Below are positions 1 through 11,005 of a stretch of DNA of 64,000 bases, one piece after another. Where the stretch lies: the NCBI RefSeq assembly GCF_014323725.1, contig NZ_JABVED010000002.1:124001-188000 (forward strand), written 5' to 3'. Source of the DNA: Actinokineospora xionganensis (lineage in GTDB: Bacteria > Actinomycetota > Actinomycetes > Mycobacteriales > Pseudonocardiaceae). The position numbers were made by a program, and so were the translations under genes. Each line of letters starts with the position of its first letter. Positions within the stretch are counted from its first letter, which is position 1. The notes under the pieces are model-generated. The model had not been told where the DNA came from. It saw nothing but the letters and a program-made list of their open reading frames with translations, and searched no databases.

Positions 1-269
1 GCGGTGCGGTTGGGGTCGTACTCGATGTGAGCGACCTTGGCCGGCACGCCGTCCTTGTCGTTGCGACGGAAGTCGATGAGGCGGTACGCGCGCTTGTGAC
101 CGCCACCCTTGTGCCGGGTGGTGATCTTGCCGTGCGCGTTACGCCCGCCCTTGCCATGCAGGGGACGGATCAGCGACTTCTCCGGCGTCGACCGGGTGAT
201 CTCGGCGAAGTCCGACACGCTGGAGCCACGACGGCCCGGGGTGGTCGGCTTGTATTTGCGGATGCCCAT
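1..269 (-). CDS. rplB: 50S ribosomal protein L2 (N-terminal part)
   Basis: This is the N-terminal 89 codons of L2; the rest lies beyond the window edge. The protein opens [14 protein letters not shown] and continues with [16 protein letters not shown] and [17 protein letters not shown], all characteristic of bacterial L2, the large-subunit protein next to the peptidyl-transferase centre. It starts with ATG at 267-269, 15 bases downstream of the rplW stop, so it belongs to the same leftward S10 operon. Identity is certain; only completeness is limited. Confidence 0.97.
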   Translation of the reverse strand, partial: MGIRKYKPTTPGRRGSSVSDFAEITRSTPEKSLIRPLHGKGGRNAHGKITTRHKGGGHKRAYRLIDFRRNDKDGVPAKVAHIEYDPNRT

Positions 270-284
270 GTTTTAGTCAGTCCC

Positions 285-584
285 TTACGCGGCCGGGCCG
301 CCGAAGATCTCGATCGGCTTGCTCTCCGGGGAGAGCGTGACGATCGCGCGCTTCGTGTCCTTGCGCTTGCCGAACCCGGTGCGGGTGCGCTTGCGCTTTC
401 CGTTGCGGTTGAGCGTGTTGACGCTCACCACCTTCACGCCGAAGACCTTCTCGACCGCGATCTTGATCTGGGTCTTGTTGGCGTCCGGAGACACCACGAA
501 GGTGTACTTGTTCTCCTCGAGCAGCCCGTAGGACTTCTCGGAGATCACCGGCGCGAGCAGGATGTCGCGGGGGTCGGGGATCAC
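285..584 (-). CDS. rplW: 50S ribosomal protein L23
   Basis: A 99-residue L23, the large-subunit protein at the polypeptide exit tunnel that docks trigger factor and SRP. The N-terminus [19 protein letters not shown], the NKYTFVV segment and the basic loop [20 protein letters not shown] are family hallmarks. The GTG start (582-584) overlaps the rplD stop by four bases (GTGA), which implies translational coupling. Length and position between rplD and rplB are canonical. Confidence 0.97.
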   Translation of the reverse strand: MIPDPRDILLAPVISEKSYGLLEENKYTFVVSPDANKTQIKIAVEKVFGVKVVSVNTLNRNGKRKRTRTGFGKRKDTKRAIVTLSPESKPIEIFGGPAA

Positions 585-1477
585 TTGTCCTCCTCAGACT
601 TCCGCTGCGACGGCGGCAACTGGAAGCCTGCCTTCTCAGCGTCCTCGGCGGTGGCGAACCACACCTCGGCAACGGTCCGGTCGTAGAAAGCGGTGCCCGG
701 CACGTGGTACAGCATCGAGTCGGCGTTGCCCTTGATCGGGAAACCCTCCGGCTGCGAGCCGTCCTCCAGCGCGTCGTGGCTGCCCGCACCGAAGCGCGCG
801 CCGCCGACGAGGCCCTGGACCTCGGAGCCCTTGGCCGAAGCCTTGGCGCCGCGGGTCGGGGCGGACAGGAACGCGTCGAGCGCGGCCTTGGTGAACACGA
901 TGTCGTCGTTGACGAGCACGTCATAGGTGTTCAGCTGGTCCGGCGCGATCACGTGCACGTTCTGCAGGTTGCGCACCGACACCCAGGCGACGTCCTCGTC
1001 ACGGGTCAGCACGACCAGAACGCGCTTGGCGTCGGTCAGCGTGGCCAGCAGGTTGCGGGCGGTCTTGGTCGAGGGCTTGTCGCCGTCCACCAGACCGGTC
1101 ACCACGTGCACCTGGCCGGAGCGGGCCCGGTCGGAGAGGGCACCGCGCAGGGCGGCGGCCTTCATCTTCTTGGGGGTCCGCTGGGCGTAGTCGCGCGGCT
1201 GCGGGCCGTGCGAGATACCGCCACCGACGAACTGCGGGGAACGCGTCGAGCCCTGACGGGCGCGGCCGGTGCCCTTCTGGCGGTACGGCTTGCGGCCACC
1301 GCCGGAGACCTCGCCACGAGTCTTCGTCGAGTGCGTGCCCTGGCGGGCCGCGGCGAGCTGCGCCGTGACCACCTGGTGCATCAGCGGAATGTTCGCCTGC
1401 ACGTCGAAGATCTCTGCGGGAAGCTCGGCAGTGCCGTCGGTCTTGCCCGCGGGGGTCTTGATGTCAATGCTGGTCAT
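581..1477 (-). CDS. rplD: 50S ribosomal protein L4 with C-terminal sunset-like domain
   Basis: L4 is a large-subunit assembly protein that reaches into the exit tunnel. Residues 1 to about 215 are a normal L4, with the tunnel loop motifs [20 protein letters not shown] and [11 protein letters not shown]. At 298 residues the protein is about 75 longer than a typical L4. The extra C-terminus has a Gly/Glu-rich linker and then a compact module (about 243-287) containing [19 protein letters not shown] and AEDAEKAGF. The same pattern occurs three times in the membrane protein at 62081-63841. The frame is open throughout, so this is a true fusion. ATG at 1475-1477 overlaps the rplC stop by one base. 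Confidence 0.96.
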   Translation of the reverse strand: MTSIDIKTPAGKTDGTAELPAEIFDVQANIPLMHQVVTAQLAAARQGTHSTKTRGEVSGGGRKPYRQKGTGRARQGSTRSPQFVGGGISHGPQPRDYAQRTPKKMKAAALRGALSDRARSGQVHVVTGLVDGDKPSTKTARNLLATLTDAKRVLVVLTRDEDVAWVSVRNLQNVHVIAPDQLNTYDVLVNDDIVFTKAALDAFLSAPTRGAKASAKGSEVQGLVGGARFGAGSHDALEDGSQPEGFPIKGNADSMLYHVPGTAFYDRTVAEVWFATAEDAEKAGFQLPPSQRKSEEDK

Positions 1478-2127
1478 CAGGCACCACCCTTAGCTGCGGT
1501 ACGCAGGAACACGAGACCGCCCTTGGGCCCCGGAACGGCGCCCTTGATGAGGATCAGGCCGGACCCACCGTCGACCTGGTGCACCTTGAGGTTCTGGGTG
1601 GTGACCCGGACGTTGCCCATCCGGCCGGCCATCCGCAGACCCTTGAACACGCGGCCCGGGGTGGCACAGCCACCGATGGAACCCGGGGAGCGGTGCTTGC
1701 GCTGGGTGCCGTGCGAGGCGCCCAGACCCTTGAAGCCGTGCCGCTTCATGACACCCGCGGTGCCCTTGCCCTTGGTGGTCCCGGTGATGTCGATGACCTG
1801 ACCGGCCTCGAACACCTCAGCGGTGATCTCCTGGCCGAGCTCGTATTCGGTGGCGTCGGTGGTGCGCAGCTCCGCGAGGAAGCGGCGCGGCGTCACACCC
1901 GCCTTGCCGAAGTGGCCGGCTTCAGGCTTGTTGACCTTGCGCGGGTCGATGGCGCCGAACGCCAGCTGGACCGCGACATAGCCGTCGGATTCCTGGTTAC
2001 GGATCTGCGTGACCACGTTGGGTCCCGCCTTGACGACGGTCACCGGAACGATCCGGTTGTTCTCGTCGAAGATCTGGGTCATCCCGAGCTTGGTGCCCAG
2101 GATTCCCTTCATCTGCCTGTCAGACAT
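1477..2127 (-). CDS. rplC: 50S ribosomal protein L3
   Basis: A 216-residue L3, an early 50S assembly protein whose loop reaches the peptidyl-transferase centre. It begins [20 protein letters not shown]; the reading frame is open further upstream, but this ATG (2125-2127) gives the canonical N-terminus and follows rpsJ by 38 bases. [16 protein letters not shown] and the [15 protein letters not shown] segment are conserved L3 signatures. Second gene of the S10 operon. Confidence 0.96.
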   Translation of the reverse strand: MSDRQMKGILGTKLGMTQIFDENNRIVPVTVVKAGPNVVTQIRNQESDGYVAVQLAFGAIDPRKVNKPEAGHFGKAGVTPRRFLAELRTTDATEYELGQEITAEVFEAGQVIDITGTTKGKGTAGVMKRHGFKGLGASHGTQRKHRSPGSIGGCATPGRVFKGLRMAGRMGNVRVTTQNLKVHQVDGGSGLILIKGAVPGPKGGLVFLRTAAKGGA

Positions 2128-2165
2128 GGCTATCGTTACTCTCCGCCGCTCTCGCCACGCACGCT

Positions 2166-2471
2166 TTACTGGATGTTGACGTCGACACTGGCCGGCAGGT
2201 CGATGCGCATGAGCGCGTCGACCGTCTTCGGCGTCGGGTCGAGGATGTCGATCAGACGCTTGTGCGTACGCATCTCGAAGTGCTCGCGCGAGTCCTTGTA
2301 CTTGTGCGGCGAGCGAATGACGCAGTAGACGTTCTTCTCGGTGGGCAGCGGCACTGGCCCGACGACCCGCGCGCCGGTGCGCGTCACGGTCTCCACGATC
2401 TTGCGCGCGGACGCGTCGATCGCCTCGTGGTCGTAGGCCTTGAGCCGGATGCGGATCTTCTGTCCCGCCAT
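2166..2471 (-). CDS. rpsJ: 30S ribosomal protein S10
   Basis: A 101-residue S10 (NusE), a small-subunit head protein and NusB partner in antitermination. [33 protein letters not shown] and [19 protein letters not shown] are diagnostic. The ATG is at 2469-2471. It is the first gene of the leftward S10 operon and is preceded by about 350 bases of non-coding DNA after the tuf terminator, so the operon promoter should lie there. Confidence 0.97.
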   Translation of the reverse strand: MAGQKIRIRLKAYDHEAIDASARKIVETVTRTGARVVGPVPLPTEKNVYCVIRSPHKYKDSREHFEMRTHKRLIDILDPTPKTVDALMRIDLPASVDVNIQ

Positions 2472-2821
2472 AATGGCTTGCCGTTCCTCTGTCTCGTACC
2501 GCTGCGGTGCGGTTGCGATCCTCGGCGGGCCCGCAAAGGCCGTGCCGCGCCGCTTCCCTGTTCATAAGTCAAATCGGTGTTCAGATCTCTGGCTTCCCCG
2601 GTCCACGCGGTCGGGCGTGTCGCGCCGACTTCACATGCGGGTCCCTTGTCGATTCCGAGCTCCATTGGTGGAGTACTCATCGCCACGGGGGCCAAACCAA
2701 AGATCTGAGGGTCGTGAAAGACCCCGGCACTCGTGCCAGGGCGGCCGGTGTAAGAAACTGACCGGCCGCCCCGCAACGAGCAACCCATAAAGAATGCCAC
2801 ACGAGTGTGCGGCAATCCAAA
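2472..2821 (-). promoter_or_regulatory. non-coding region upstream of the S10 operon, hairpin-rich
   Basis: About 350 bases without a credible gene lie between the tuf terminator and rpsJ, and they must hold the S10 operon promoter and leader. A strong inverted repeat has arms at 2739-2749 and 2761-2771 (GGGCGGCCGGT, 11 bp, 11-base loop). A short hairpin lies at 2709-2724. I could not fix -10/-35 boxes with confidence. The structures could be a second terminator behind tuf or an S10 leader; L4-mediated leader control is known in gammaproteobacteria but is not shown here. Confidence 0.5.
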
Positions 2822-2853
2822 CCGGGGTGTCCGAGCTAACTCGGACACCCCGG
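2822..2853 (-). terminator. terminator downstream of tuf
   Basis: A perfect 14-bp stem (CCGGGGTGTCCGAG with its complement) closes a four-base loop CTAA at 2836-2839, eight bases beyond the tuf stop codon. On the minus strand it is followed by TTTGGATT, a weak T-rich tail. It separates the str operon from the S10 operon. Confidence 0.85.
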
Positions 2854-2860
2854 ATCGGGA

Positions 2861-4054
<1,194 letters not shown>

Positions 4055-4185
4055 TTTGTGTCCTCCTGGACTAGTACTTCCCGCCTGACCGGACATTCGG
4101 TGGCGGCTATTCAGGGTCAAATGTGCGGACCCCGGGGAGACCCCCCGGAGAGCCCGCACCTATCGTGCGGTGCTCCGGTTGGGGG

Positions 4186-6285
<2,100 letters not shown>

Positions 6286-6353
6286 GGGTTTCTTCCCCTG
6301 TCTTTGCAGCTACGGCGCCGCTGGAGCCCCGGCCGGGAGGCCGAGGCCGGTTG

Positions 6354-6824
6354 TCACCAGCGGTAGTGGGCGAAGGCCTTGTTCGACTCGGCCATCTTGT
6401 GGGTGTCCTCGCGACGCTTGACGCTGGCACCAAGGCCATTGGAGGCGTCGAGGAGTTCGTTCATGAGACGCTCGATCATGGTCTTCTCACGGCGGGCCTG
6501 TGAGAAGGAGACGAGCCAGCGCAGCGCCAGGGTGGTGGAACGACCGGGCTTGACCTCGATCGGCACCTGGTACGTGGCGCCACCGACGCGGCGGCTCTTG
6601 ACCTCGATGGTCGGCTTCACGTTGTCCAGCGCACGCTTGAGCGTGACCACGGGGTCCGTGCCGGTCTTGTCGCGGGCACCCTCGAGGGCACCGTAGACAA
6701 TACGCTCGGCGACGGAACGCTTGCCGTCCTTCAGCACCTTGTTGATGAGCTGCGTGACCAACGGCGAGCTGTACACCGGGTCGGAGATCAGCGGCCGCTT
6801 AGGGGCCGGTCCCTTGCGGGGCAT
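6354..6824 (-). CDS. rpsG: 30S ribosomal protein S7
   Basis: A 156-residue S7, the primary binder that nucleates the 30S head and contacts tRNA in the E site. [18 protein letters not shown] and [19 protein letters not shown] are conserved. The ATG (6822-6824) is one base after the rpsL stop, and its ribosome binding site GGAGAAGAG lies inside the rpsL 3' end, so the pair is probably coupled. Confidence 0.97.
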   Translation of the reverse strand: MPRKGPAPKRPLISDPVYSSPLVTQLINKVLKDGKRSVAERIVYGALEGARDKTGTDPVVTLKRALDNVKPTIEVKSRRVGGATYQVPIEVKPGRSTTLALRWLVSFSQARREKTMIERLMNELLDASNGLGASVKRREDTHKMAESNKAFAHYRW

Positions 6825-6825
6825 A

Positions 6826-7200
6826 TCAGCTCTTCTCCTTCTTCGCGCCGTAACGGCTGCGGGCCTGCTTGCGGTTCTTCACGCCCTGGGTGTCCAGCGA
6901 GCCGCGGATGATCTTGTAACGAACACCCGGCAGGTCCTTCACTCGGCCACCGCGAACGAGCACCATGGAGTGCTCCTGCAGGTTGTGACCCTCACCCGGG
7001 ATGTACGCGGTGACCTCGATGCCGCTGGTCAGCTTCACGCGTGCGACCTTGCGCAGTGCCGAGTTCGGCTTCTTCGGGGTGGTTGTGTACACACGGGTGC
7101 ACACGCCACGCCGCTGCGGGCTCCCCTTGAGAGCCGCAGTCTTCTGCTTGGCGACCTTGTCCTGGCGGCCCTTGCGGACCAGCTGCTGGATCGTGGGCAT
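6826..7200 (-). CDS. rpsL: 30S ribosomal protein S12
   Basis: A 124-residue S12, the decoding-centre protein. It contains [12 protein letters not shown] and [13 protein letters not shown] with lysines at the positions where streptomycin-resistance changes arise, so the sequence looks wild type for that drug. [15 protein letters not shown] is the canonical N-terminus, with ATG at 7198-7200. First gene of the leftward str operon. Confidence 0.97.
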   Translation of the reverse strand: MPTIQQLVRKGRQDKVAKQKTAALKGSPQRRGVCTRVYTTTPKKPNSALRKVARVKLTSGIEVTAYIPGEGHNLQEHSMVLVRGGRVKDLPGVRYKIIRGSLDTQGVKNRKQARSRYGAKKEKS

Positions 7201-7560
7201 AGACCGGCTTTCTCTGCTTCATGTCGACACCCGTTATCGGGCACCGATATGCACTGTGTACTTACGGTTCCTGCTGTTCCGCCCGTCCCCCGAGGTCGGG
7301 CGTGTCGCCCGTTCCCGGCAGCACCCCACGCGGGAGTGAAACATCCCAGCGGGGTTCGGAAGGAACTCCGGCGTGACTGACAGGAGCCCGCTTCGTGGCG
7401 ATCGGGTAAACGACCATCCAGTTCGCGGACCGCGCGGCACAGGCACACGGATCGACCCGACATGGGTCGGGCGCGAGTAGCAAAGATACCTTCCCCACGG
7501 GCGCGGGGACAAATCGGGGTCCCTTTACGACTTTCACAATAGGGACGCGCACTGTGTCAA
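7201..7560 (-). promoter_or_regulatory. str operon promoter region upstream of rpsL
   Basis: About 360 non-coding bases precede rpsL. On the minus strand a perfect TTGACA occurs at 7555-7560. TATTGT at 7536-7541 is only 13 bases away, shorter than the ideal 17, so the exact -10 is uncertain. No credible gene was seen; the frames across here encode low-complexity Arg/Pro-rich peptides. The leader of roughly 300 bases could carry regulatory structure. Confidence 0.45.
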
Positions 7561-7620
7561 CCCAGCCGGGGGTACGAGTTCTGATGGTAGTCCTGGCGTC
7601 CAGTCGATCTCAGGAAATGG

Positions 7621-7663
7621 GCCGCGACGCGCCGACGCTGGTGGGGCGTCGGCCCGTCGCGGC
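7621..7663 (-). terminator. terminator downstream of the M15 peptidase
   Basis: A long hairpin: outer arms GCCGCGACG at 7621-7629 and its complement at 7655-7663, one mismatch, inner arms GCCGACGC at 7631-7638 and 7646-7653, seven-base loop. It starts 15 bases beyond the peptidase stop. The minus-strand tail is CCATTTCC, so it is not a classic T-run terminator. Confidence 0.6.
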
Positions 7664-7677
7664 CTGGTTTCCGCAGG

Positions 7678-8415
7678 TCAGATGCCGCAGTTGGGCGCCG
7701 ACCAGAAGCGGCTGGAGCGGCCGTCGAGGTGCGTGTGATCGTTGTGGCCCGGGTAGCCCGGCCCGAGGATGCCCGTGAAGCCGTGGCTGCGGGCCTGCTG
7801 TGCCAGGCGACACAGCGAATGCGGGCCGGAGCCGAGATCCGCGGCGTCCCCGTACAGGTGACGGCTGTTCGAGGCGCCGCCGACCGCGTTGTTGCAGGCG
7901 TAGCTGCGGAAGCCACTCGTCACGGTGATCGACTGGTCACCGAGCGCGTGGCGCATCGCCTGCAGCTTCCACATCGTCACCCGGGCGTTGAACTTCGCCG
8001 TCGACGCCGAGACCGCGCCGCCCGACCAGTCGCTGTTGCAGCGGTTCAGCTCGGCGTAGGAGAAGTTGACCGGGGTGCAGTCATCGTCCTGCAGCGCGTA
8101 GATCTTGCTGTAGGTCGCGGAGCCGGCGATCCCGTCCGCGCCGAGGCCGTAGGCCTGCTGGAAGCGGGTCACGGCGGACTTCGTGCCGGGTCCGAACTGG
8201 CCGTCGAGGGCGAGCACGCCGCCGTAGCCGGGGTAGCCGGAGACGCGGATCTGGAGTTGGCGCACGTCCTCACCGGACATGCCTTGGGACAGGGTGCGGC
8301 CCCACGTGTAGCAGCCGTCGGCCTGGGCCGGGGCGGCGGTGAGCACGAGGGTGGACAGGATGGCGGCGGCGAGGATGGGAAGGGTGGATAAGAGTCGGGC
8401 CAAGCGTCGGTTCAC
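7678..8415 (-). CDS. secreted zinc D-Ala-D-Ala carboxypeptidase (peptidase M15 family)
   Basis: A 245-residue exported enzyme predicted to trim peptidoglycan stem peptides. After a signal peptide (RRLARLLSTLPILAAA through the APAQA cleavage region) comes a peptidoglycan-binding domain (about residues 40-105, with LQIRVSGYPGYGG and DGQFGPGTKSAVTRFQ). The catalytic M15 domain follows, with zinc ligands in SRHLYGDAADLG and HNDHTHLDG. The order resembles the Streptomyces albus G enzyme. The GTG start (8413-8415) is preceded by GAGGTG; an in-frame ATG 22 codons upstream would add a non-signal-like extension. It is monocistronic and ends at a hairpin. Confidence 0.85.
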   Translation of the reverse strand: MNRRLARLLSTLPILAAAILSTLVLTAAPAQADGCYTWGRTLSQGMSGEDVRQLQIRVSGYPGYGGVLALDGQFGPGTKSAVTRFQQAYGLGADGIAGSATYSKIYALQDDDCTPVNFSYAELNRCNSDWSGGAVSASTAKFNARVTMWKLQAMRHALGDQSITVTSGFRSYACNNAVGGASNSRHLYGDAADLGSGPHSLCRLAQQARSHGFTGILGPGYPGHNDHTHLDGRSSRFWSAPNCGI

Positions 8416-8689
8416 ACGGCACCTCACTGATCCGAGCGACAGGACTCTCGGAGAGTGACGGAGCGCTCGAATGAGGGTCAATGGACCACGACGTTGTTAG
8501 GGGTCCGATCGCCGCACACGAGGGGTCGCGCGGGCCTTGGGTGAACCGTCGATGAAAGTGGGGTGCCCGGGCCGCAATTGTGGAACGCCACCTCGTTCGC
8601 GCCCTGATGGCGAGGGCGGGAGAGCGACACCGTTGAGCACGTTGTACGTCGTGTCCGCGTACGGGCCCAGCGGCTTGGGTCCGGTCAAA
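8416..8689. other. non-coding spacer
   Basis: About 270 bases between the M15 peptidase start and the decayed repeat gene. I see no credible coding region, RNA gene or clear promoter boxes. The minus-strand peptidase promoter should lie in its left part. Weak similarity of the right part to further decayed repeat sequence is possible but could not be confirmed. Confidence 0.4.
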
Positions 8690-9240
8690 AACGGTCAGGG
8701 TGTCGACCGTGCGTCGGGATCACCGGCACGTTCAGCATGACGGCGTTGGCGTGGGCGGAAACCTCACCGGTGGCGACCTTCCGGGACCAGGCCTGCCCCC
8801 GGGCAGTGGACCGGCGGCGCCCTGACGGGAGCCCATCAGGCGGGTGGCGTTGATCGGCTGGTATCCGCGCTGGGCGTCTTGACGAAGCAGGCCGTGACGT
8901 CCGCGATCAAGCCGGTCGTGCCTGGGCTTCCGTTGTAGAAGTCGACACGGCCGTCGGCGGCCACAGGCAGGATCGCCATGTTCGGCACGGTCTGCCCGGC
9001 CACGAAGTCGACGGTCGAGGCCAGCGGCCATGACTGCCCCGCTGTGCCGGTGATGTAGCCGCACTGGGTGGAATTGGTGACGGTGAGGTTCATGGCCACC
9101 GCGGTGACGCCCGCGGGAATGCCACCTTGGCCGCCGACCGCCAGTCGGATCGACCCGAACGGGTCGATCTCGCGCACGACACCGCCCTACCCGGTGCCCC
9201 GTGCCCGTGTCGAGCACCCTGGTCGGTCCGAACGGCACAG
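8690..9240 (-). pseudogene. frameshifted remnant of a beta-rich repeat protein
   Basis: The remnant matches the C-terminal repeats of the secreted protein at 11006-13594, but the pieces fall in different frames. Reading leftward, FGPTRVLDTGTGHR is in one frame. A second frame then carries VTAVAMNLTVTNSTQCGYIT, VDFVAGQTVPNMAILPV and DGRVDFYNGSPG. The first frame returns with YQPINATRLMGSRQG, the start of a second repeat. Near 8700-8740 a decayed ANAVMLNVPV core ends in a stop. At least two frameshifts and the lack of a start and signal peptide show it is broken. It is probably a partial duplicate of the intact neighbour. Confidence 0.75.
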
Positions 9241-9294
9241 ACCGGAGCCTCGGGTGCTGAAGACTAGCTTGTGGACAGTCGGGAGAGAAGGTTC

Positions 9295-9323
9295 TTGCGT
9301 TTCAAGACGACTGGTCGTATTGT
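9295..9323 (+). promoter_or_regulatory. autoregulatory promoter/operator of the TetR gene
   Basis: The inverted repeat CAAGACGAC-TG-GTCGTATTG (9303-9322, one mismatch from perfect) overlaps a likely promoter: TTGCGT at 9295-9300, a 17-base spacer, then TATTGT at 9318-9323. The ATG at 9331 lies seven bases after the -10 box, so the transcript may be leaderless. The same operator occurs before the SDR gene, which fits a repressor controlling itself and its neighbour. Confidence 0.75.
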
Positions 9324-9330
9324 TCCCGGC

Positions 9331-9921
9331 ATGGCGCGACCACGGCTCAGCGAGGGCACCCGCAAGCGGCTGCTCGAAGCGAGCACGCACGCGTTTCTGC
9401 GGCAGGGCTACCACGGCACGGGCTTGAAGGACCTGCTCGACAGCGTCGAGATCCCCAAGGGCTCGTTCTACAACTACTACCCCAGCAAGGAAGCGCTCGC
9501 CGTGGCGACGATCGAGCACACCCAGCGATGCACCGCCGAAAGCCTGGCCGCAGCCCTGGAGAACGCGCCTAATCCGGTCACCGGACTACGGGCTTTCTTT
9601 CAGGCCCAGGCCGCCGAGTTCGAGCGGACCCGGTTCGAGGGCGGCTGCCTGCTGGCCAACCTCGCGGGCGAACTCGACGAGAGCGAGGCCTGTCGGGTCG
9701 CGCTGTCCACCGCTTTCCTGGACTGGCGCGACGGCGTTCGTGACGCCATCGCCGACGCGCAGCGGCTCGGGCTCATCCGGGCCGATGAGGACGCCGCCGA
9801 ACTGGCGGACATGCTCATCGAGTCCTGGGAGGGCGCGGTGATCCGAATGAAGGTGGAGCGGTCGGTCGAACCGCTGCACAAGTGCCTCCGCAGGCTGCTC
9901 GACGGCTACTTCCAGCCCTGA
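9331..9921 (+). CDS. TetR/AcrR family transcriptional repressor
   Basis: A 196-residue regulator. The N-terminal helix-turn-helix (about residues 8-55) reads RKRLLEASTHAFLRQGYHG and KGSFYNYYPSKEAL, typical TetR features. The rest is an all-helical ligand-binding domain with GGCLLANLAGEL, a motif seen in the subgroup that controls short-chain dehydrogenases and reductases. I chose the ATG at 9331 because an upstream in-frame start would place the operator and -10 box inside the gene. Near-identical operators lie just upstream of this gene and of the SDR 63 bases downstream. The ligand is unknown; an electrophile or small carbonyl compound would fit the neighbours. Confidence 0.9.
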   Translation: MARPRLSEGTRKRLLEASTHAFLRQGYHGTGLKDLLDSVEIPKGSFYNYYPSKEALAVATIEHTQRCTAESLAAALENAPNPVTGLRAFFQAQAAEFERTRFEGGCLLANLAGELDESEACRVALSTAFLDWRDGVRDAIADAQRLGLIRADEDAAELADMLIESWEGAVIRMKVERSVEPLHKCLRRLLDGYFQP

Positions 9922-9948
9922 CTCGGTCTCTTTTTTTTATCCCAATTC

Positions 9949-9968
9949 CAAGACGACTGGTCGTCTTG
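9949..9968 (+). promoter_or_regulatory. perfect palindromic operator before the SDR gene
   Basis: CAAGACGAC-TG-GTCGTCTTG is a perfect 20-bp palindrome ending 16 bases before the SDR start codon. It differs by one base from the copy upstream of the TetR gene. A TCTTGT at 9964-9969 occupies the same place as the TATTGT of the other copy, so the operator probably covers the -10 region. ACAGGAG at 9974-9980 is the ribosome binding site. Confidence 0.8.
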
Positions 9969-9984
9969 TTCTGACAGGAGTTGC

Positions 9985-10713
9985 ATGTCCACCGCGATCA
10001 TCACCGGAGCGTCGAGCGGCATCGGCTTCGACGTCGCCCGCGAATACGTCAAGCGAGGCGGAAACGTCGTCATCAACGGCCGCGACGCGGACAAGCTCGC
10101 CGCCGCGGCCGCCGATCTCGGCTCCCCCACCCAGGTCGCCACCGTGCCGGGCGACATCGGCGCCGCCACGACCGGCGCGGCACTGGTCGCCGCGGCCGTC
10201 GACCGCTTCGGCGGCGTCGACCTGCTCGTCAACAGCGCGGGCATCTTCGGCGTCAAGCCGTTCGTCGATGTCACCGAGGAGGAACTCGACCAGTACCTGT
10301 CGATCAACCTCAGGGGCACCTACCTGGTCACCCAGGCCGTGGTCCGCCGGCTGATCGCCCAAGGCGACGGCGGCGCGATCGTCAACATCGGCACCGTCTT
10401 CGTCGACCACGCGAAGTCGGGCGTGCCCGCGTCCGCACCACTGGTCACCAAGGGCGGGGTGCACTCGCTGACCGTGAGTCTGTCGGCTGAACTCGCCCCC
10501 TATCGCATCCGCGTGAACCTGGTGGCCCCCGGCATCATCCGGACCCCGCTGCACGACGGGATCAACGTGGACGACCTGGCGGGCCTGGCCCTGCTGAACA
10601 CGGTCGGCGATGTGTCCGACACGACCGCGGCGGTGCTGTACCTGGCGGACGCGGGCTTCGTCACCGGCCACATCCTGAACGTGGACGGCGGCTACGTGGG
10701 CGGGCGGGCCTGA
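9985..10713 (+). CDS. SDR-fold oxidoreductase lacking the catalytic tyrosine
   Basis: A 242-residue short-chain dehydrogenase/reductase fold. The cofactor-binding TGASSGIG and the NSAG motif are intact, and the PGIIRTP and VDGG segments are conserved. At the active site the usual Ser is Thr137 (NIGT), the position four before the conserved Lys156 is Pro152 instead of Tyr (SAPLVTK), and no tyrosine lies nearby. I checked these codons directly (10393-10395 and 10438-10440). The protein may use altered chemistry or act as a binding protein. It overlaps the tautomerase gene by one base and is preceded by the TetR operator, so the three genes form a regulatory unit. Confidence 0.9.
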   Translation: MSTAIITGASSGIGFDVAREYVKRGGNVVINGRDADKLAAAAADLGSPTQVATVPGDIGAATTGAALVAAAVDRFGGVDLLVNSAGIFGVKPFVDVTEEELDQYLSINLRGTYLVTQAVVRRLIAQGDGGAIVNIGTVFVDHAKSGVPASAPLVTKGGVHSLTVSLSAELAPYRIRVNLVAPGIIRTPLHDGINVDDLAGLALLNTVGDVSDTTAAVLYLADAGFVTGHILNVDGGYVGGRA

Positions 10714-10910
10714 TGCCGTACGTCAACATAAAGATCACCCGAGAAGGCGCGACCAAGGAGCAGAAGGCGGCCTTGATCTCGGGCGTCACGGATCTGCTGC
10801 GCGATGTCCTCGACAAGGACCCGGCCACCACATTCGTCCTGATCGACGAGGTCGACCTCGCCGACTGGGGCGTGCACGGGCGCAGCGTGGAGGAACTCCG
10901 ACAGTCCTGA
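10713..10910 (+). CDS. 4-oxalocrotonate tautomerase family protein
   Basis: A 65-residue small tautomerase. After removal of the initiator Met the protein starts with Pro (PYVNIKITREGATKEQK), the catalytic base of the family; such enzymes interconvert enol and keto acids as oligomers. Its ATG shares one base with the SDR stop, so the two are translationally coupled. A strong terminator follows at 10918-10947. Substrate unknown. Confidence 0.88.
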   Translation: MPYVNIKITREGATKEQKAALISGVTDLLRDVLDKDPATTFVLIDEVDLADWGVHGRSVEELRQS

Positions 10911-10917
10911 CCGAGGG

Positions 10918-10947
10918 GTTCCGGGTCGAGGCGCCTCGACCCGGAAC
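10918..10947 (+). terminator. terminator of the SDR-tautomerase unit
   Basis: A perfect 13-bp stem (GTTCCGGGTCGAG and its complement) with a four-base GCGC loop starts eight bases after the tautomerase stop and is followed by GTTCTCCTCCC. It ends the TetR/SDR/tautomerase unit. Confidence 0.85.
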
Positions 10948-11005
10948 GTTCTCCTCCCCCATAATCGAGCACACTGGGGCTGGGGCAATCTGAGGGGACT
11001 TTCCT

